From Capilliphycus salinus (GTDB lineage: Bacteria > Cyanobacteriota > Cyanobacteriia > Cyanobacteriales > Microcoleaceae), in assembly GCF_047276495.1 (NCBI RefSeq), contig NZ_CP178543.1:6758001-6822000 (forward strand): 64,000 nucleotides of DNA, given 5' to 3'. The position numbers and the translations under genes are program-made. The notes under the pieces are model-generated. The model had not been told where the DNA came from and ran no database searches. It saw nothing but the letters and a program-made list of their open reading frames with translations. This document shows positions 26,991 through 34,864 of this stretch, piece after piece (position 1 is the first letter of the stretch; every line of letters begins with the position of its first letter).

Positions 26991-27374
26991 CTAAGATCTA
27001 GAATTTTGCAACACAACAAATTGTGGTGCAACTTCTCTCTCTGTTGGTAATTGAGCTTTCACAGATGCTGGCACTATAACAGTGCCATCTTCTATAGGAG
27101 CTATAGTACCTCTTATATGAGGATTTTGGGCATCCCAAAATTCCGCGACAATTTGACCAAGAAGTTCTTTGCTCCTGTAAAAGATTACATATAGTCCTTC
27201 TATGAAACCATAAGCAGTGATTAAAGCAGCTTCTAAAAATTGTTTCCAAATCTTTTTAAAAGATTTGAACATTTTATCAAGAATTGGTTTAACATTTCGT
27301 CCGAACCAATCAGCTAGCTTATCGACTACACGATCAAGCCAACGACCGATACGTGAGAAAAAATTGCTTTGCAT
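26991..27374 (-). CDS. Unknown amphipathic/membrane-binding protein, AAA cassette gene 1
   Basis: The ATG at 27374 is preceded by an excellent GGAGGAAA; an in-frame TTG at 27389 lies inside that Shine-Dalgarno, so it is rejected. The product is 127 residues. Residues 1-45 are basic, amphipathic and Trp/Phe-rich (FFSRIGRWLDRVVDKLADWF; KMFKSFKKIWKQF), then a hydrophobic helix AALITAYGFIEGLYVIFY and a soluble tail with GTIAPIEDGTVIVPASVKAQLP. The pattern suggests membrane association, as in small pore-forming or membrane-remodelling proteins, but no family is recognised. Confidence 0.7.
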   Translation of the reverse strand: MQSNFFSRIGRWLDRVVDKLADWFGRNVKPILDKMFKSFKKIWKQFLEAALITAYGFIEGLYVIFYRSKELLGQIVAEFWDAQNPHIRGTIAPIEDGTVIVPASVKAQLPTEREVAPQFVVLQNSRS

Positions 27375-27498
27375 TAATATTTCCTCCAATTTGAATGATT
27401 ACAAAGTAAGTTCAGCAACAATTACTTACTTGATTGGCAATTGAATCTATTTCAGGTCTAATGAAAACATGACTGGTGATTGATTCTACTGTTGTGAA

Positions 27499-27594
27499 TC
27501 AGCAAATGATTGCAGCTACACCATAGCCAGCAGCAGCACCAACAAAGACACCCGCGATCGCTGAAACAGCAACTTGCAGTACAATATCCAACAT
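27499..27594 (-). CDS. 31-residue hydrophobic peptide upstream of the AAA cassette
   Basis: The frame reads MLDIVLQVAVSAIAGVFVGA followed by AAGYGVAAIIC and a TGA stop. It is nearly all hydrophobic with Gly/Ala zipper spacing (AGVFVGAAAGYG), typical of a single small-residue transmembrane helix. It ends 125 bp before the GGAGGAAA-led gene on the same strand. No clear Shine-Dalgarno is present and the peptide overlaps, in another frame, a weaker minus-strand frame (27458-27667), so coding status is uncertain. Confidence 0.4.
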   Translation of the reverse strand: MLDIVLQVAVSAIAGVFVGAAAGYGVAAIIC

Positions 27595-27840
27595 GAGTTT
27601 TATTAAGTTCTTTAAGTTCGCGGGTCAAGGTTGATGTGATGCTGATAGAGTCTTCACCCTGTGACAACTGTAGGAGGAACTGAAGCTGTTATAACCCCAT
27701 AAACTCTCTACAGCCTGACTACTTCCTAACCTTAGTTAGCTCGCTATATTTCTACGATAGTTTAAATTTTTTTAAACTTAATCTGATAAAAATCAGGAAT
27801 TACGGTAGAATTACATCAGGAATTTTTGAGGACTCTATCT

Positions 27841-28332
27841 ATGACCTCTCCTCACAAGCAGTTTAAGGAAGCTGCTCAACACTGGGACTTGGAGACACTC
27901 TACACTGACCTAGCTTCGGCTAAGGGTAAGCGTTTGACTCCTGTTGAGAAGCTGCATCTGCGAGGGTTGCTGTGTGGCTACAGTCCGACTGAAATAGCGG
28001 AGAAGTTGGGTAAGAACCCCAAGGGTGTTGAGACTGACCTGTGTGCGACCTTATATAGATACGTGAAGAGTTTACTGGATAAGTGTGATGAGCGGATCGA
28101 AAACTGGAGAAATATTTCTGAATGGTTGGATGTAGCCGGATATAAATGTCAATCTATTTCTGAAGTTCCTCTGGAGAGTTTATTACCTGAGAAAAGTATT
28201 GTTAATGTTAATAATATTCATATTGAAAATCATCAGTTAGTTGTTGTTTTTAGTTTAAAGATTCCCACTTCTAAGGGGGCAGAACTCTCAATTTCAAATT
28301 TAGATTTAGGGGATGAAGGTTTTAAGGCTTAA
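27841..28332 (+). CDS. vMAP-type helix-turn-helix protein
   Basis: The ATG at 27841 follows TTGAGGA; an in-frame TTG at 27826 is inside that region. The product is 163 residues. Residues about 10-80 form the HTH domain found at the N-terminus of many cyanobacterial vWA-MoxR-associated and NTPase conflict proteins (KGKRLTPVEKLHLRGLLCGYS, PTEIAEKLGKNPKGVETDLC, YRYVKSLL). The remainder (90-163) is a small beta-rich domain (VNVNNIHIENHQLVVVFSLKI) that I do not recognise. In the fused proteins the HTH sits before an effector ATPase; here it stands alone and faces the AAA cassette across a 246-bp divergent gap, so it may regulate it. Confidence 0.75.
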   Translation: MTSPHKQFKEAAQHWDLETLYTDLASAKGKRLTPVEKLHLRGLLCGYSPTEIAEKLGKNPKGVETDLCATLYRYVKSLLDKCDERIENWRNISEWLDVAGYKCQSISEVPLESLLPEKSIVNVNNIHIENHQLVVVFSLKIPTSKGAELSISNLDLGDEGFKA

Positions 28333-28337
28333 TAAAA

Positions 28338-28543
28338 GTAGGTTGGGTTAAACGAAGTGCAACCCAACTCTAGCCAGAATATCTGTTGGGTTTCGTTACC
28401 TCAACCCAACCTACAATATTGATTTCGTTAGTTGGGTTTCGTTACCTCAACCCAACCTACAATAAAGTAGTTGGGTTAAACGAAGTGCAACCCAACTCTA
28501 GCCAGAATATCTGTTGGGTTTCGTTACCTCAACCCAACCTACA
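28338..28543. repeat. GTTGGGTT palindromic repeat array
   Basis: Two near-identical ~77-bp units (28338-28414 and about 28467-28543) start gta(g)gttgggttaaacgaag and end cctcaacccaacctac. A partial unit lies between them. Each unit contains nested inverted repeats (gttgggtt / aacccaac), so it can form strong hairpins. This is a widespread cyanobacterial intergenic repeat type. It lies between the HTH gene stop and the fghA stop, where it may act as a bidirectional terminator (inference). The overlapping plus-strand frame is a by-product. Confidence 0.85.
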
Positions 28544-28583
28544 AATACTATTCTACAAGTTTATTGATAAATTAGAATTAAAG

Positions 28584-29441
28584 TTAGGGGAGTTCATCGC
28601 ACAAAACCATCGCATGATGACGAATATGATCTTCGATAAATGTCGAAACAAAATAATAGCTGTGATCATATCCCTGTTGCATTCGCAGGGTTAATAATTG
28701 TCCGACTTCTACACAGGACTGTTCAAAAACTTCGGGTAATAATTGACCTTGGGCGAGGTAAGGATCGGCTGTTCCGATATCAATTAATATCGGACGGTTA
28801 AAGTCTCCTCGCAACACCAACTGACTCGCATCATAACTGCGCCATTTTTCGCGATCGCCGCCGAGATATTGACTAAAAACTTTTTCTCCCCAAGGCGATC
28901 GCATGGGTGCGGCGATGGGTGAAAAAGCGGATACAGATTGATATTTTTGAGGGTTTTTTAACGCACAAATTAGCGCCCCGTGACCCCCCATTGAATGACC
29001 AAAAATACTTTGTTTGTCGGGGAGAACGGAAAAATTTTTATTAATCAGTTGGGGAAGTTCTTCGACAACATAACTATACATTTGATAATGATTTTTCCAG
29101 GGGTCTTCCGTTGCATCGATATAAAACCCCGCTCCGGTGCCGATATCCCAGTCGTCATCTTCTCCGGGAGTTCCGGTTTCACGGGGACTGGTATCGGGTA
29201 CAACCAACATTAAACCATATTTGGCGGCTAACCGTTGAGCGCCCGCTTTGGCCATAAAATTTTCTTCGGTACAGGTTAAACCGGAGAGAAAATAAAGCAC
29301 CGGAACGGGGTTTAACTGGGCTTGTGGGGGCTGATAAACCGAAAACCGCATGGTGCTATTAATGGTTGAGGAGTGATGGCTGTAATAGCCAACAACACCC
29401 CCGAAACAAGTGCTTTCACGAATTAAACTTGGGGCAGACAT
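28584..29441 (-). CDS. fghA: S-formylglutathione hydrolase
   Basis: A 285-residue esterase-D family protein: YFLSGLTCTEENFMAKAG, PDTSPRETG, DWDIGTGAGFYIDATEDPW, nucleophile elbow GHSMGGHGAL (Ser150), DIGTADPYL (Asp) and GYDHSYYF (His). It hydrolyses S-formylglutathione to formate and glutathione in formaldehyde detoxification. No glutathione-dependent alcohol dehydrogenase (frmA/adhC) gene is adjacent. Length and motifs are standard. Confidence 0.95.
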   Translation of the reverse strand: MSAPSLIRESTCFGGVVGYYSHHSSTINSTMRFSVYQPPQAQLNPVPVLYFLSGLTCTEENFMAKAGAQRLAAKYGLMLVVPDTSPRETGTPGEDDDWDIGTGAGFYIDATEDPWKNHYQMYSYVVEELPQLINKNFSVLPDKQSIFGHSMGGHGALICALKNPQKYQSVSAFSPIAAPMRSPWGEKVFSQYLGGDREKWRSYDASQLVLRGDFNRPILIDIGTADPYLAQGQLLPEVFEQSCVEVGQLLTLRMQQGYDHSYYFVSTFIEDHIRHHAMVLCDELP

Positions 29442-29580
29442 AACGATAAAATATAAACAGTGGATGGTCTAGATGCCGTGCGATCGCGAGCTTAGTTGAT
29501 TTTATTACAGTTTTGTATCCGTAAACCGTCTGTTGTTGTCTGTAGTCTGGGTTTAGTTCAACGCTCGGTTTATTTAATCT

Positions 29581-30135
29581 ATGCTGACGAACCTCGAAAC
29601 AGTGGGAGATTTAGTTAATCTTAATCAGTTTCATCGGCGAGAAATTCTAGAGATTGCGCTAACTGATCCTGATTATATTGCAGAAGATCCTTTACTGACA
29701 GCCCCTCAAAAAAAATTAAGAACCCTAGAACATATTGGCTTAGTTCATGTGGGTTCTATGGTGTTGAGTGCGTTGGTCAGTAACTATCTTTGCGATCGCT
29801 GTTTTGAGTTAGGTTTGGCAACATTAAGCTTAATCAAAAGCGATCTGATTGCCACCGAGACGTTATCAAAGTTCGCGATTAAAATGAATTTTCAAGAGTT
29901 TTGTTGGTTGGGAACAACCTACACCCACAAACCCAAATCCGAACAACAGAAAATCCTGGCGAATAACTTAGAAGCGCTGGTCGGTGCGGTTTATCTGGAG
30001 TTGAATCGAGACATTTTAAAAACCCAGAATTGGTTAAGAGACTTTTTTTTAAAAGCGGCAGTTGACGAATTGTTAGAGCAAGCTTCCCCAAACAGTTATC
30101 AGTATTTGTCCTTGACAGACCCGGTTTCTCAGTGA
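29581..30135 (+). CDS. RNase III-domain protein with degenerate active site
   Basis: A 184-residue protein with an RNase III fold signature: ILEIALTDPDYI (first helix region), then TLEHIGLVHVGSMVLSALVSNYL in place of the canonical NERLEFLGDAVL, and LANNLEALVGAVYLELNRD in place of ADAFEALIGAIYLD. The Glu at 131 remains but the two metal-binding aspartates appear as Ser59 and Asn128, and the signature contains an insertion. No dsRNA-binding domain follows. It may be an inactive, RNA-binding RNase III-like or Mini-III relative. The last eight codons (SLTDPVSQ) and stop fall inside a dispersed repeat copy. Confidence 0.75.
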   Translation: MLTNLETVGDLVNLNQFHRREILEIALTDPDYIAEDPLLTAPQKKLRTLEHIGLVHVGSMVLSALVSNYLCDRCFELGLATLSLIKSDLIATETLSKFAIKMNFQEFCWLGTTYTHKPKSEQQKILANNLEALVGAVYLELNRDILKTQNWLRDFFLKAAVDELLEQASPNSYQYLSLTDPVSQ

Positions 30136-30217
30136 GCAGTCAGCGATGTCAGAAACCGGGTTTGTAGCGAGTATTTTCAGCTTGCCGATATTTTTCCTTG
30201 ACAAACCCGGTTTCTCA
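30105..30217. repeat. CCTTGACAAACCCGGTTTCTCAG repeats with 15-bp inverted repeat
   Basis: Two direct copies of ccttgaca(g/a)acccggtttctcag lie at 30109-30132 and 30195-30217. Between them agaaaccgggtttgt (30151-30165) is the exact reverse complement of acaaacccggtttct (30201-30215), 35 nt apart. The first copy overlaps the end of the RNase III-like gene. The inverted repeat lies just beyond the last Mrp gene (stop at 30244) and could terminate both convergent transcripts. Confidence 0.75.
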
Positions 30218-30243
30218 GCTACTCCGCACCTCTATATCAATTT

Positions 30244-30903
30244 TTACAACAATCCTCGGTGATGAATAAAAACCAAAATAACCGCCCAAGACCCCAACGC
30301 CACTTTAATCGCAACCAGGATATTGAGTAAGGGAATCACCCCGCCGCTGACGAGCGCCCCCAACTGTCCGTGCGGTAATTCTCCGCCGCCGAGGGTGATC
30401 GCGGACAGAACAATAAAAATGAGAACCGAAACCTTTTCCCAGGTTGCAGCATTCCAGCGCTTGTAAATCCCCTGCATCCACTCCGTTGATGAAGTAATCG
30501 CCACCAGACCGATAGCGGTTCCCCCCGCCACCCCGGCGGCAAACCCGCCACCGGGACTGAGATGGCCGCGAATTGCCAATTCAATCCCCACCAGTGCGGC
30601 GATCGTGGCTCCCAAACGGGCTAAGATAATTGAGGGTCCATCTGTAAACTGATAGATGGCACAAAACGGCTGTTCATTGGCGAGCATAAATTTAGCGCCC
30701 ATAACGGCGATCGTAAAGACCACCACTTCAAAGATCGTGTCGTAGAGTCGATTTCTGAGAATAACCGCCGTCACCGCATTGGGAACCCCACTTTCTGCTA
30801 CAAGGGTTTCAACGATCGACACCGGAAAGTCCGGCTCGGGATTGCCTATAATGAGGAATTTGACGTAAAGGGCGATTCCTGCGGCAATGTAGACCCATTT
30901 CAT
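30244..30903 (-). CDS. mrpB: Mrp-type antiporter subunit B (MnhB/MbhE-F-like)
   Basis: A 219-residue membrane protein. The MnhB domain occupies the C-terminal half: GPSIILARLGATIAALVGIELAIRG, LSPGGGFAAGVAGGTAIGLVA (typical PGGGFQGG-like element) and three further helices to HHRGLL. The N-terminal ~80 residues carry an extra MbhE-like helix pair. The ATG overlaps the stop of the upstream DUF4040 gene, so translation is coupled. It is the last gene of the Mrp operon, which exports Na+ or Ca2+ in exchange for protons. Confidence 0.88.
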   Translation of the reverse strand: MKWVYIAAGIALYVKFLIIGNPEPDFPVSIVETLVAESGVPNAVTAVILRNRLYDTIFEVVVFTIAVMGAKFMLANEQPFCAIYQFTDGPSIILARLGATIAALVGIELAIRGHLSPGGGFAAGVAGGTAIGLVAITSSTEWMQGIYKRWNAATWEKVSVLIFIVLSAITLGGGELPHGQLGALVSGGVIPLLNILVAIKVALGSWAVILVFIHHRGLL

Positions 30904-31472
30904 TAGTGTTTCTCCTGTAAGTCTGGTGTTTGTACATAGCTCAAAAGGGTTGCGGGTGACGACAGTTCGCTTTGCATGATCTCATAAATGCGTCGAACCC
31001 GAATTTCGGTCTGATAAAGTTGCTTTTCGTGGGGTTCTTCTCCTAATTTTTGGGTACAGGTGGCGTGTACTTCCTTATCCATCAAAGCTCGATGCAAAGC
31101 TTGCTCGTTGGTGTAGGGGACTAGCTCCAGACGCATATAATGTTTGCGAACAATGGTTCGGAAATCATCGATCAGTTGCTCAAAATCGGAATCGGTGGCT
31201 GTTTTGATTAACCCGTCTTCGAGTATGCCCAGACGCAGAACTAACGACGAACGCACGGCGATGGCATAAAGGGTAATCGCCAGCAAGGTCCCCATCAAAG
31301 CTTGGGTTAAAGCCACATCAGCCGCCCCCAAAACGGCATAAACTAATGCGGCTACTGCTCCTAAAATCCCCTGAACAACCAGAGCGTGATAGGGGTTGAC
31401 CTGAACAACCAGCATAACCGCCGACAGGGGAAGCAGAGCGGTGAGAACATAAATATAAATGTCGTTATTCAT
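30903..31472 (-). CDS. DUF4040 / MbhD-like subunit of the Mrp complex
   Basis: The start at 31472 (MNNDIYIYVLTALL) is preferred to 31511 because GAGGATTA precedes it and the ATG overlaps the stop of the subunit G gene. The product is 189 residues: three or four helices with NPYHALVVQGILGAVAALVYAVLGAADVALTQALMGTLLAITLYAIAVR (DUF4040, equivalent to the C-terminal MnhA/MbhD helices), then a soluble tail with a Cys and many charged residues. In cyanobacteria this small gene replaces the C-terminal part of the giant MnhA protein. Confidence 0.88.
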   Translation of the reverse strand: MNNDIYIYVLTALLPLSAVMLVVQVNPYHALVVQGILGAVAALVYAVLGAADVALTQALMGTLLAITLYAIAVRSSLVLRLGILEDGLIKTATDSDFEQLIDDFRTIVRKHYMRLELVPYTNEQALHRALMDKEVHATCTQKLGEEPHEKQLYQTEIRVRRIYEIMQSELSSPATLLSYVQTPDLQEKH

Positions 31473-31746
31473 CGTAATCCTCCCGAGGGGTGGAACAGTA
31501 AGCCAAAACATACCCCAAGACGGTATTCCAAATGGCTAAAGTGAGGATGGCGAGAATGAGTAAGGGCCATTCACTGGGGATCTGGAGGAGCAGCCCGACG
31601 ACGATGATCATCGAGCCGAGGGTATCGGCAACGGAAAGGGTATGTAGCTTGAATAAAACGGAGCGGTTGCCCACCAGGGGAAAGGTTCCCCAAAACCAGA
31701 AGACGATGCCGATCGTGATACAGATATAACTGAAGATGTCAATCAT
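31465..31746 (-). CDS. mrpG: Mrp antiporter subunit G
   Basis: A 93-residue protein with three helices and the MnhG/PhaG signature: GIVFWFWGTFPLVGNRSVLFKLHTLSVADTLGSMIIVVGLLLQ. The start overlaps the subunit F stop by four bases (ATGA), and its own stop overlaps the DUF4040 start. This tight overlap chain shows that the genes are translated as one operon. Confidence 0.9.
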   Translation of the reverse strand: MIDIFSYICITIGIVFWFWGTFPLVGNRSVLFKLHTLSVADTLGSMIIVVGLLLQIPSEWPLLILAILTLAIWNTVLGYVLAYCSTPREDYDE

Positions 31747-31997
31747 CGTTCACCCAACCGTTTGAGAATATGTGCTAACAACATTAATCCGGCATTACCC
31801 ACACTGAGGATAATTACGCCGACAACGCCGAGCATCCAATCATCCCGCAAGATTGACACGACTAAAAGGATGATCGAAGTCTTGGAGGCGACGCTGGAAA
31901 AAGCGAGCATTTTTTGCCAGGTATTATCATCTTGCCAAGCTTCGTAGATGGGGATGAGCAGGGCTACAATCATTGCAATCAGTAAACTGTTGAGCAT
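31743..31997 (-). CDS. mrpF: Mrp antiporter subunit F
   Basis: An 84-residue, three-helix protein of MnhF type (MLNSLLIAMIVALLIPIYEA; FSSVASKTSIILLVVSILRD; VGVIILSVGNAGLMLLAHILKRL). It overlaps subunit G by four bases and follows subunit E after a 76-bp gap, the only real gap in the operon. Confidence 0.85.
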   Translation of the reverse strand: MLNSLLIAMIVALLIPIYEAWQDDNTWQKMLAFSSVASKTSIILLVVSILRDDWMLGVVGVIILSVGNAGLMLLAHILKRLGER

Positions 31998-32073
31998 TTA
32001 ATTAGAGTCGGAGGAGTTATGGGAGGATCAAAAAAAGTTTTTATAGCCGTTCTGTGATCAAAGGATGACACCG

Positions 32074-32466
32074 TTAACGTTTTCGACTTGGTCGCAGCCA
32101 GTGAACTTCATACAAGCCTCTTTGGTGATATTTCAATACAATGCTTTTGGGGGTAAAGGTGATGAGAAAGATATCGAGAAAAATCAGTCCGGGTGTCCGT
32201 CCGGCTTTGACTTGTTCCATCTTCACTTCTTCGTGATTATGGGGACGGACGAGCATTTCAAAGGCTTCTAGATAGGCTTGGGGAATGGCAACCAGGACTT
32301 CACCGAGCGCCCGCAACCAATCTCTTAAGGCTCCGGGTGCTTTCGGACGTCCGCCCGGTAAGATCAGGGCGATACTCACACCGATGATGATATTTGCCAC
32401 ACTGAAATTTGCGGTGAGCAGAAACCAGATCGTCAGTCGCAGTATTAGATTGAGATAGCTAATCAT
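32074..32466 (-). CDS. mrpE: Mrp antiporter subunit E
   Basis: The ATG at 32466 overlaps the subunit D stop (ATGA); five extra codons upstream are possible but unlikely. The product is 130 residues: a helix RLTIWFLLTANFSVANIIIGVSIALILPGGRPKAP (MnhE signature), a second amphipathic stretch (EVLVAIPQAYLEAFEMLVRP) and the conserved TPGLIFLDIFLITFTPKSIVL region. MnhE is required for complex assembly in other bacteria. Confidence 0.9.
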   Translation of the reverse strand: MISYLNLILRLTIWFLLTANFSVANIIIGVSIALILPGGRPKAPGALRDWLRALGEVLVAIPQAYLEAFEMLVRPHNHEEVKMEQVKAGRTPGLIFLDIFLITFTPKSIVLKYHQRGLYEVHWLRPSRKR

Positions 32467-33890
32467 GCCAATACCATCCAAAATAGTGCAATTAACATCA
32501 GACTCATTACCCCGATCAGATGCTCAAATTGTTCGAGTAAACGGGGCAGTTTGGTTGTAATTTGTTGAAAAATCAGAAAATAGGCTAACCATCCAAAGCT
32601 GATTTTGGTCAGGGCTTTTCCCAGATTTTCCAGGGTATAAACTTCTAAAGATTGGGCATCTGCTACGATCAATCCCGCTATTAATACGATTAGCCCGGGC
32701 CACAAACTCCCTTGAATATTTTCTTGGTTTTTGTGGGGGAGAAAGATGAATTTAGCAAATACGATAACGGTCCCGACCGCGGCCAGGTTCATCAGGGTGG
32801 CTTGCCAGGGGACTAGAGTTTTGAGGACTAAGGTTTTGGCGGTATAGCCGGATATTAATGGAAAGCCGGAAATGGAAAGACTCGCGATCGTCATCGCGAT
32901 CCAGATGGGGGTATTGAGGGGCTGGTGTTGGAGTTCTCTGAGGTTGCGACTGGGTAAGTTTCCGGCGATTAAAAATAGGGTTGATTTGGCCAAGCCGTGA
33001 GTGAGGGCATAATAGCCGCTCAAAGCGGGATTGATCAGGACAAAGCCCAACTGAGAAACGGTACTTAAGGCCAGTACCCGTTTTGTATCTTCTTCAAAAA
33101 CGGCATAGGTGACACCTAAAATCGCGGTGGCGACGGCAAAAATGGCGATCACGGGGGCAACTTCTTCTACCATCAGCGCACAACGTATCAGGGGAAAGAC
33201 TCCGGCTTTGATCGCGATTCCCGACAGCAGGGCGGAGACTGGGGTTTCTGCTTCTGAGTGGGTCATCGGAAGCCACAGTCCCGAAACAAACACTCCGCCT
33301 TTGCTTAACAGTCCCAGGAAGATTAAGGCGATGGCTTCGGGGGGGGCATTTCCCAATCCCGCAAAGGCAAAGGAATGATTGGCTTGATAGACTAACACCG
33401 CACCGATTAAGTAAAACAGCATGGCGGTGTTGCTAACAAACATATAGCGCAAACCCACCCATATGGAGCGATCGCTGCGGGTATAGCTGATCAGCAGAAA
33501 GGCGGCGATGCCGCTGACTTCTAAGGCGACGTATAAACTGATGAAATCGGCGCAGGCAAAGGCGGCGTTGAGACTCCCATGCAGAATGATGGCTTGTGTA
33601 TAAAAAAAGGCTGATTTATTTCGACCCCAACAGTACAGAATGACTGCTGCTGTGACCTGTGCGTTGGTGAGGATAAAGTACCCGCTCAGTTGGTCTGCAA
33701 CTAAGGTGACGCCAAAACTATCCAGTAAGTTCAGGGTTACGGGCGAGCCTTGAACAAACAGCCAGGTGGCATAGGCCGCCGAAATGAAGGTAGCGCACAG
33801 GGCAAGGTATCGGTCAAATTTGGGGAGCAGATAAATCGTGAACCCTAAAAAAAAGGGGAGCGCGATCCAGGCGATCGTGATATTGTTCAT
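32463..33890 (-). CDS. mrpD: Mrp antiporter subunit D (proton-translocating, NuoN/NuoM-like)
   Basis: A 475-residue protein with about 13-14 transmembrane helices, homologous to complex I subunits. The conserved stretch SLYVALEVSGIAAFLLISY carries the essential Glu in a membrane helix, and KGGVFVSGLWLPMTHSEAETPVSALLSGIAIKAG carries the Lys and HSEAETPVSALLSG element. Many cyanobacterial Mrp clusters have two such large subunits (D1 and D2, or A and D). Only one lies within this operon. Confidence 0.92.
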   Translation of the reverse strand: MNNITIAWIALPFFLGFTIYLLPKFDRYLALCATFISAAYATWLFVQGSPVTLNLLDSFGVTLVADQLSGYFILTNAQVTAAVILYCWGRNKSAFFYTQAIILHGSLNAAFACADFISLYVALEVSGIAAFLLISYTRSDRSIWVGLRYMFVSNTAMLFYLIGAVLVYQANHSFAFAGLGNAPPEAIALIFLGLLSKGGVFVSGLWLPMTHSEAETPVSALLSGIAIKAGVFPLIRCALMVEEVAPVIAIFAVATAILGVTYAVFEEDTKRVLALSTVSQLGFVLINPALSGYYALTHGLAKSTLFLIAGNLPSRNLRELQHQPLNTPIWIAMTIASLSISGFPLISGYTAKTLVLKTLVPWQATLMNLAAVGTVIVFAKFIFLPHKNQENIQGSLWPGLIVLIAGLIVADAQSLEVYTLENLGKALTKISFGWLAYFLIFQQITTKLPRLLEQFEHLIGVMSLMLIALFWMVLA

Positions 33891-33916
33891 GGGTGTGTCG
33901 TTTACGAGTAGGTCGT

Positions 33917-34261
33917 TTACGGCGTGTTGTTTTTTTCGATTTCGTCGGTTTCTAAGGTGGGATTATCCCGTGCCAGCTTCATTACACCAACCAGCATTAA
34001 GGATTGAATCGAGAAGCCAATCACAATCCCGGTCAAGATGACCGCCTGGGGAACCGGATCGGCGTAAGCATCATTGGCCTTCTCGGAAATAATGGGAGTG
34101 AACAAGCCATTTCTTGAGGCAACCAGCACGTAATAGGCGATTACCCCCGTACTCATCACATCCATAGAGATGATTTTCATCACTAGGTTCTTTTTCAGGA
34201 TTATACCGAAAAAGCCACATAAGACTGTGGCGAATACGAATGCTTCTAAGGGTTCTAACAC
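33917..34261 (-). CDS. mrpC: Mrp antiporter subunit C (NuoK-like)
   Basis: A 114-residue protein with three helices: FVFATVLCGFFGIILKKNLVMKIISMDVMSTGVIAYYVL and DPVPQAVILTGIVIGFSIQSLMLVGVMKLA, the MnhC/NuoK signature with the conserved TGIVIGF. The start codon is GTG. It is the first gene of the seven-gene minus-strand Mrp operon (C, D, E, F, G, DUF4040, B). Confidence 0.9.
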   Translation of the reverse strand: MLEPLEAFVFATVLCGFFGIILKKNLVMKIISMDVMSTGVIAYYVLVASRNGLFTPIISEKANDAYADPVPQAVILTGIVIGFSIQSLMLVGVMKLARDNPTLETDEIEKNNTP

Positions 34262-34864
34262 GGGAGTTGTCTATGGGGTAAGGGTTGGTTGTAATCTGCT
34301 TTTTAATAATATTAATACATTATTAATAGATTATATAATGATCTTTAAAAAAATACATTTTGTTTCCCCGGTCTACCCAGAGGTTAATCACTTCCACAAG
34401 CGGGCGATCGCCATCTTAAACATTCTACCTCAATGACCGGAAAATTTAGATTTGAAATTATCATCGAGTTATGATATGATTATGAACTGCAATTTTTTAA
34501 GCTGATTTGTTTGACGAAACTGCAAAGGTTAAACCGGTTGCAAATTAACAAAGTCAGGTTTGTCAACTTGAACGCTAGCGCATAGGAATCAAGACTTTAA
34601 GGGTAGCATCAATCCTCATAAGCTGTTACCCATTTAGATTGCAGATGTCCAGCAAGCATCTCGCTTGCACTGATGAAGGTTTTAAACTTCGGGTTGATGT
34701 TATTTAAGTGATTAACAGCTTACCGATCCGTCCAAAGCGATCGCCACAGAGCGGTAATATGAAATCCTTCAATATGGGTTACAGATGATCAGCGGAGGAG
34801 GCGGGGAAGTGGGTTGATCCCAGGAAATGATCTATAAAATTTTGTTTTGGATTTCATAAAAATT
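34262..34864. other. Non-coding gap upstream of the Mrp operon
   Basis: 603 bp, AT-rich near 34290-34350. It must hold the Mrp operon promoter. A small hairpin agcaagcatctcgcttgc lies near 34652-34669. Short open frames here have no codon bias or start signals that I would defend. Confidence 0.5.

Noticed and set aside
27458..27667. A 69-codon Cys/Trp-rich minus-strand frame
   Set aside because: It overlaps the 31-codon hydrophobic frame, which has far more protein-like composition; the run of Cys and Trp residues looks like a shifted reading of GCT/GCA-rich sequence.
28386..28694. A 102-codon plus-strand frame
   Set aside because: It lies over the GTTGGGTT repeat array and over the fghA gene on the opposite strand.
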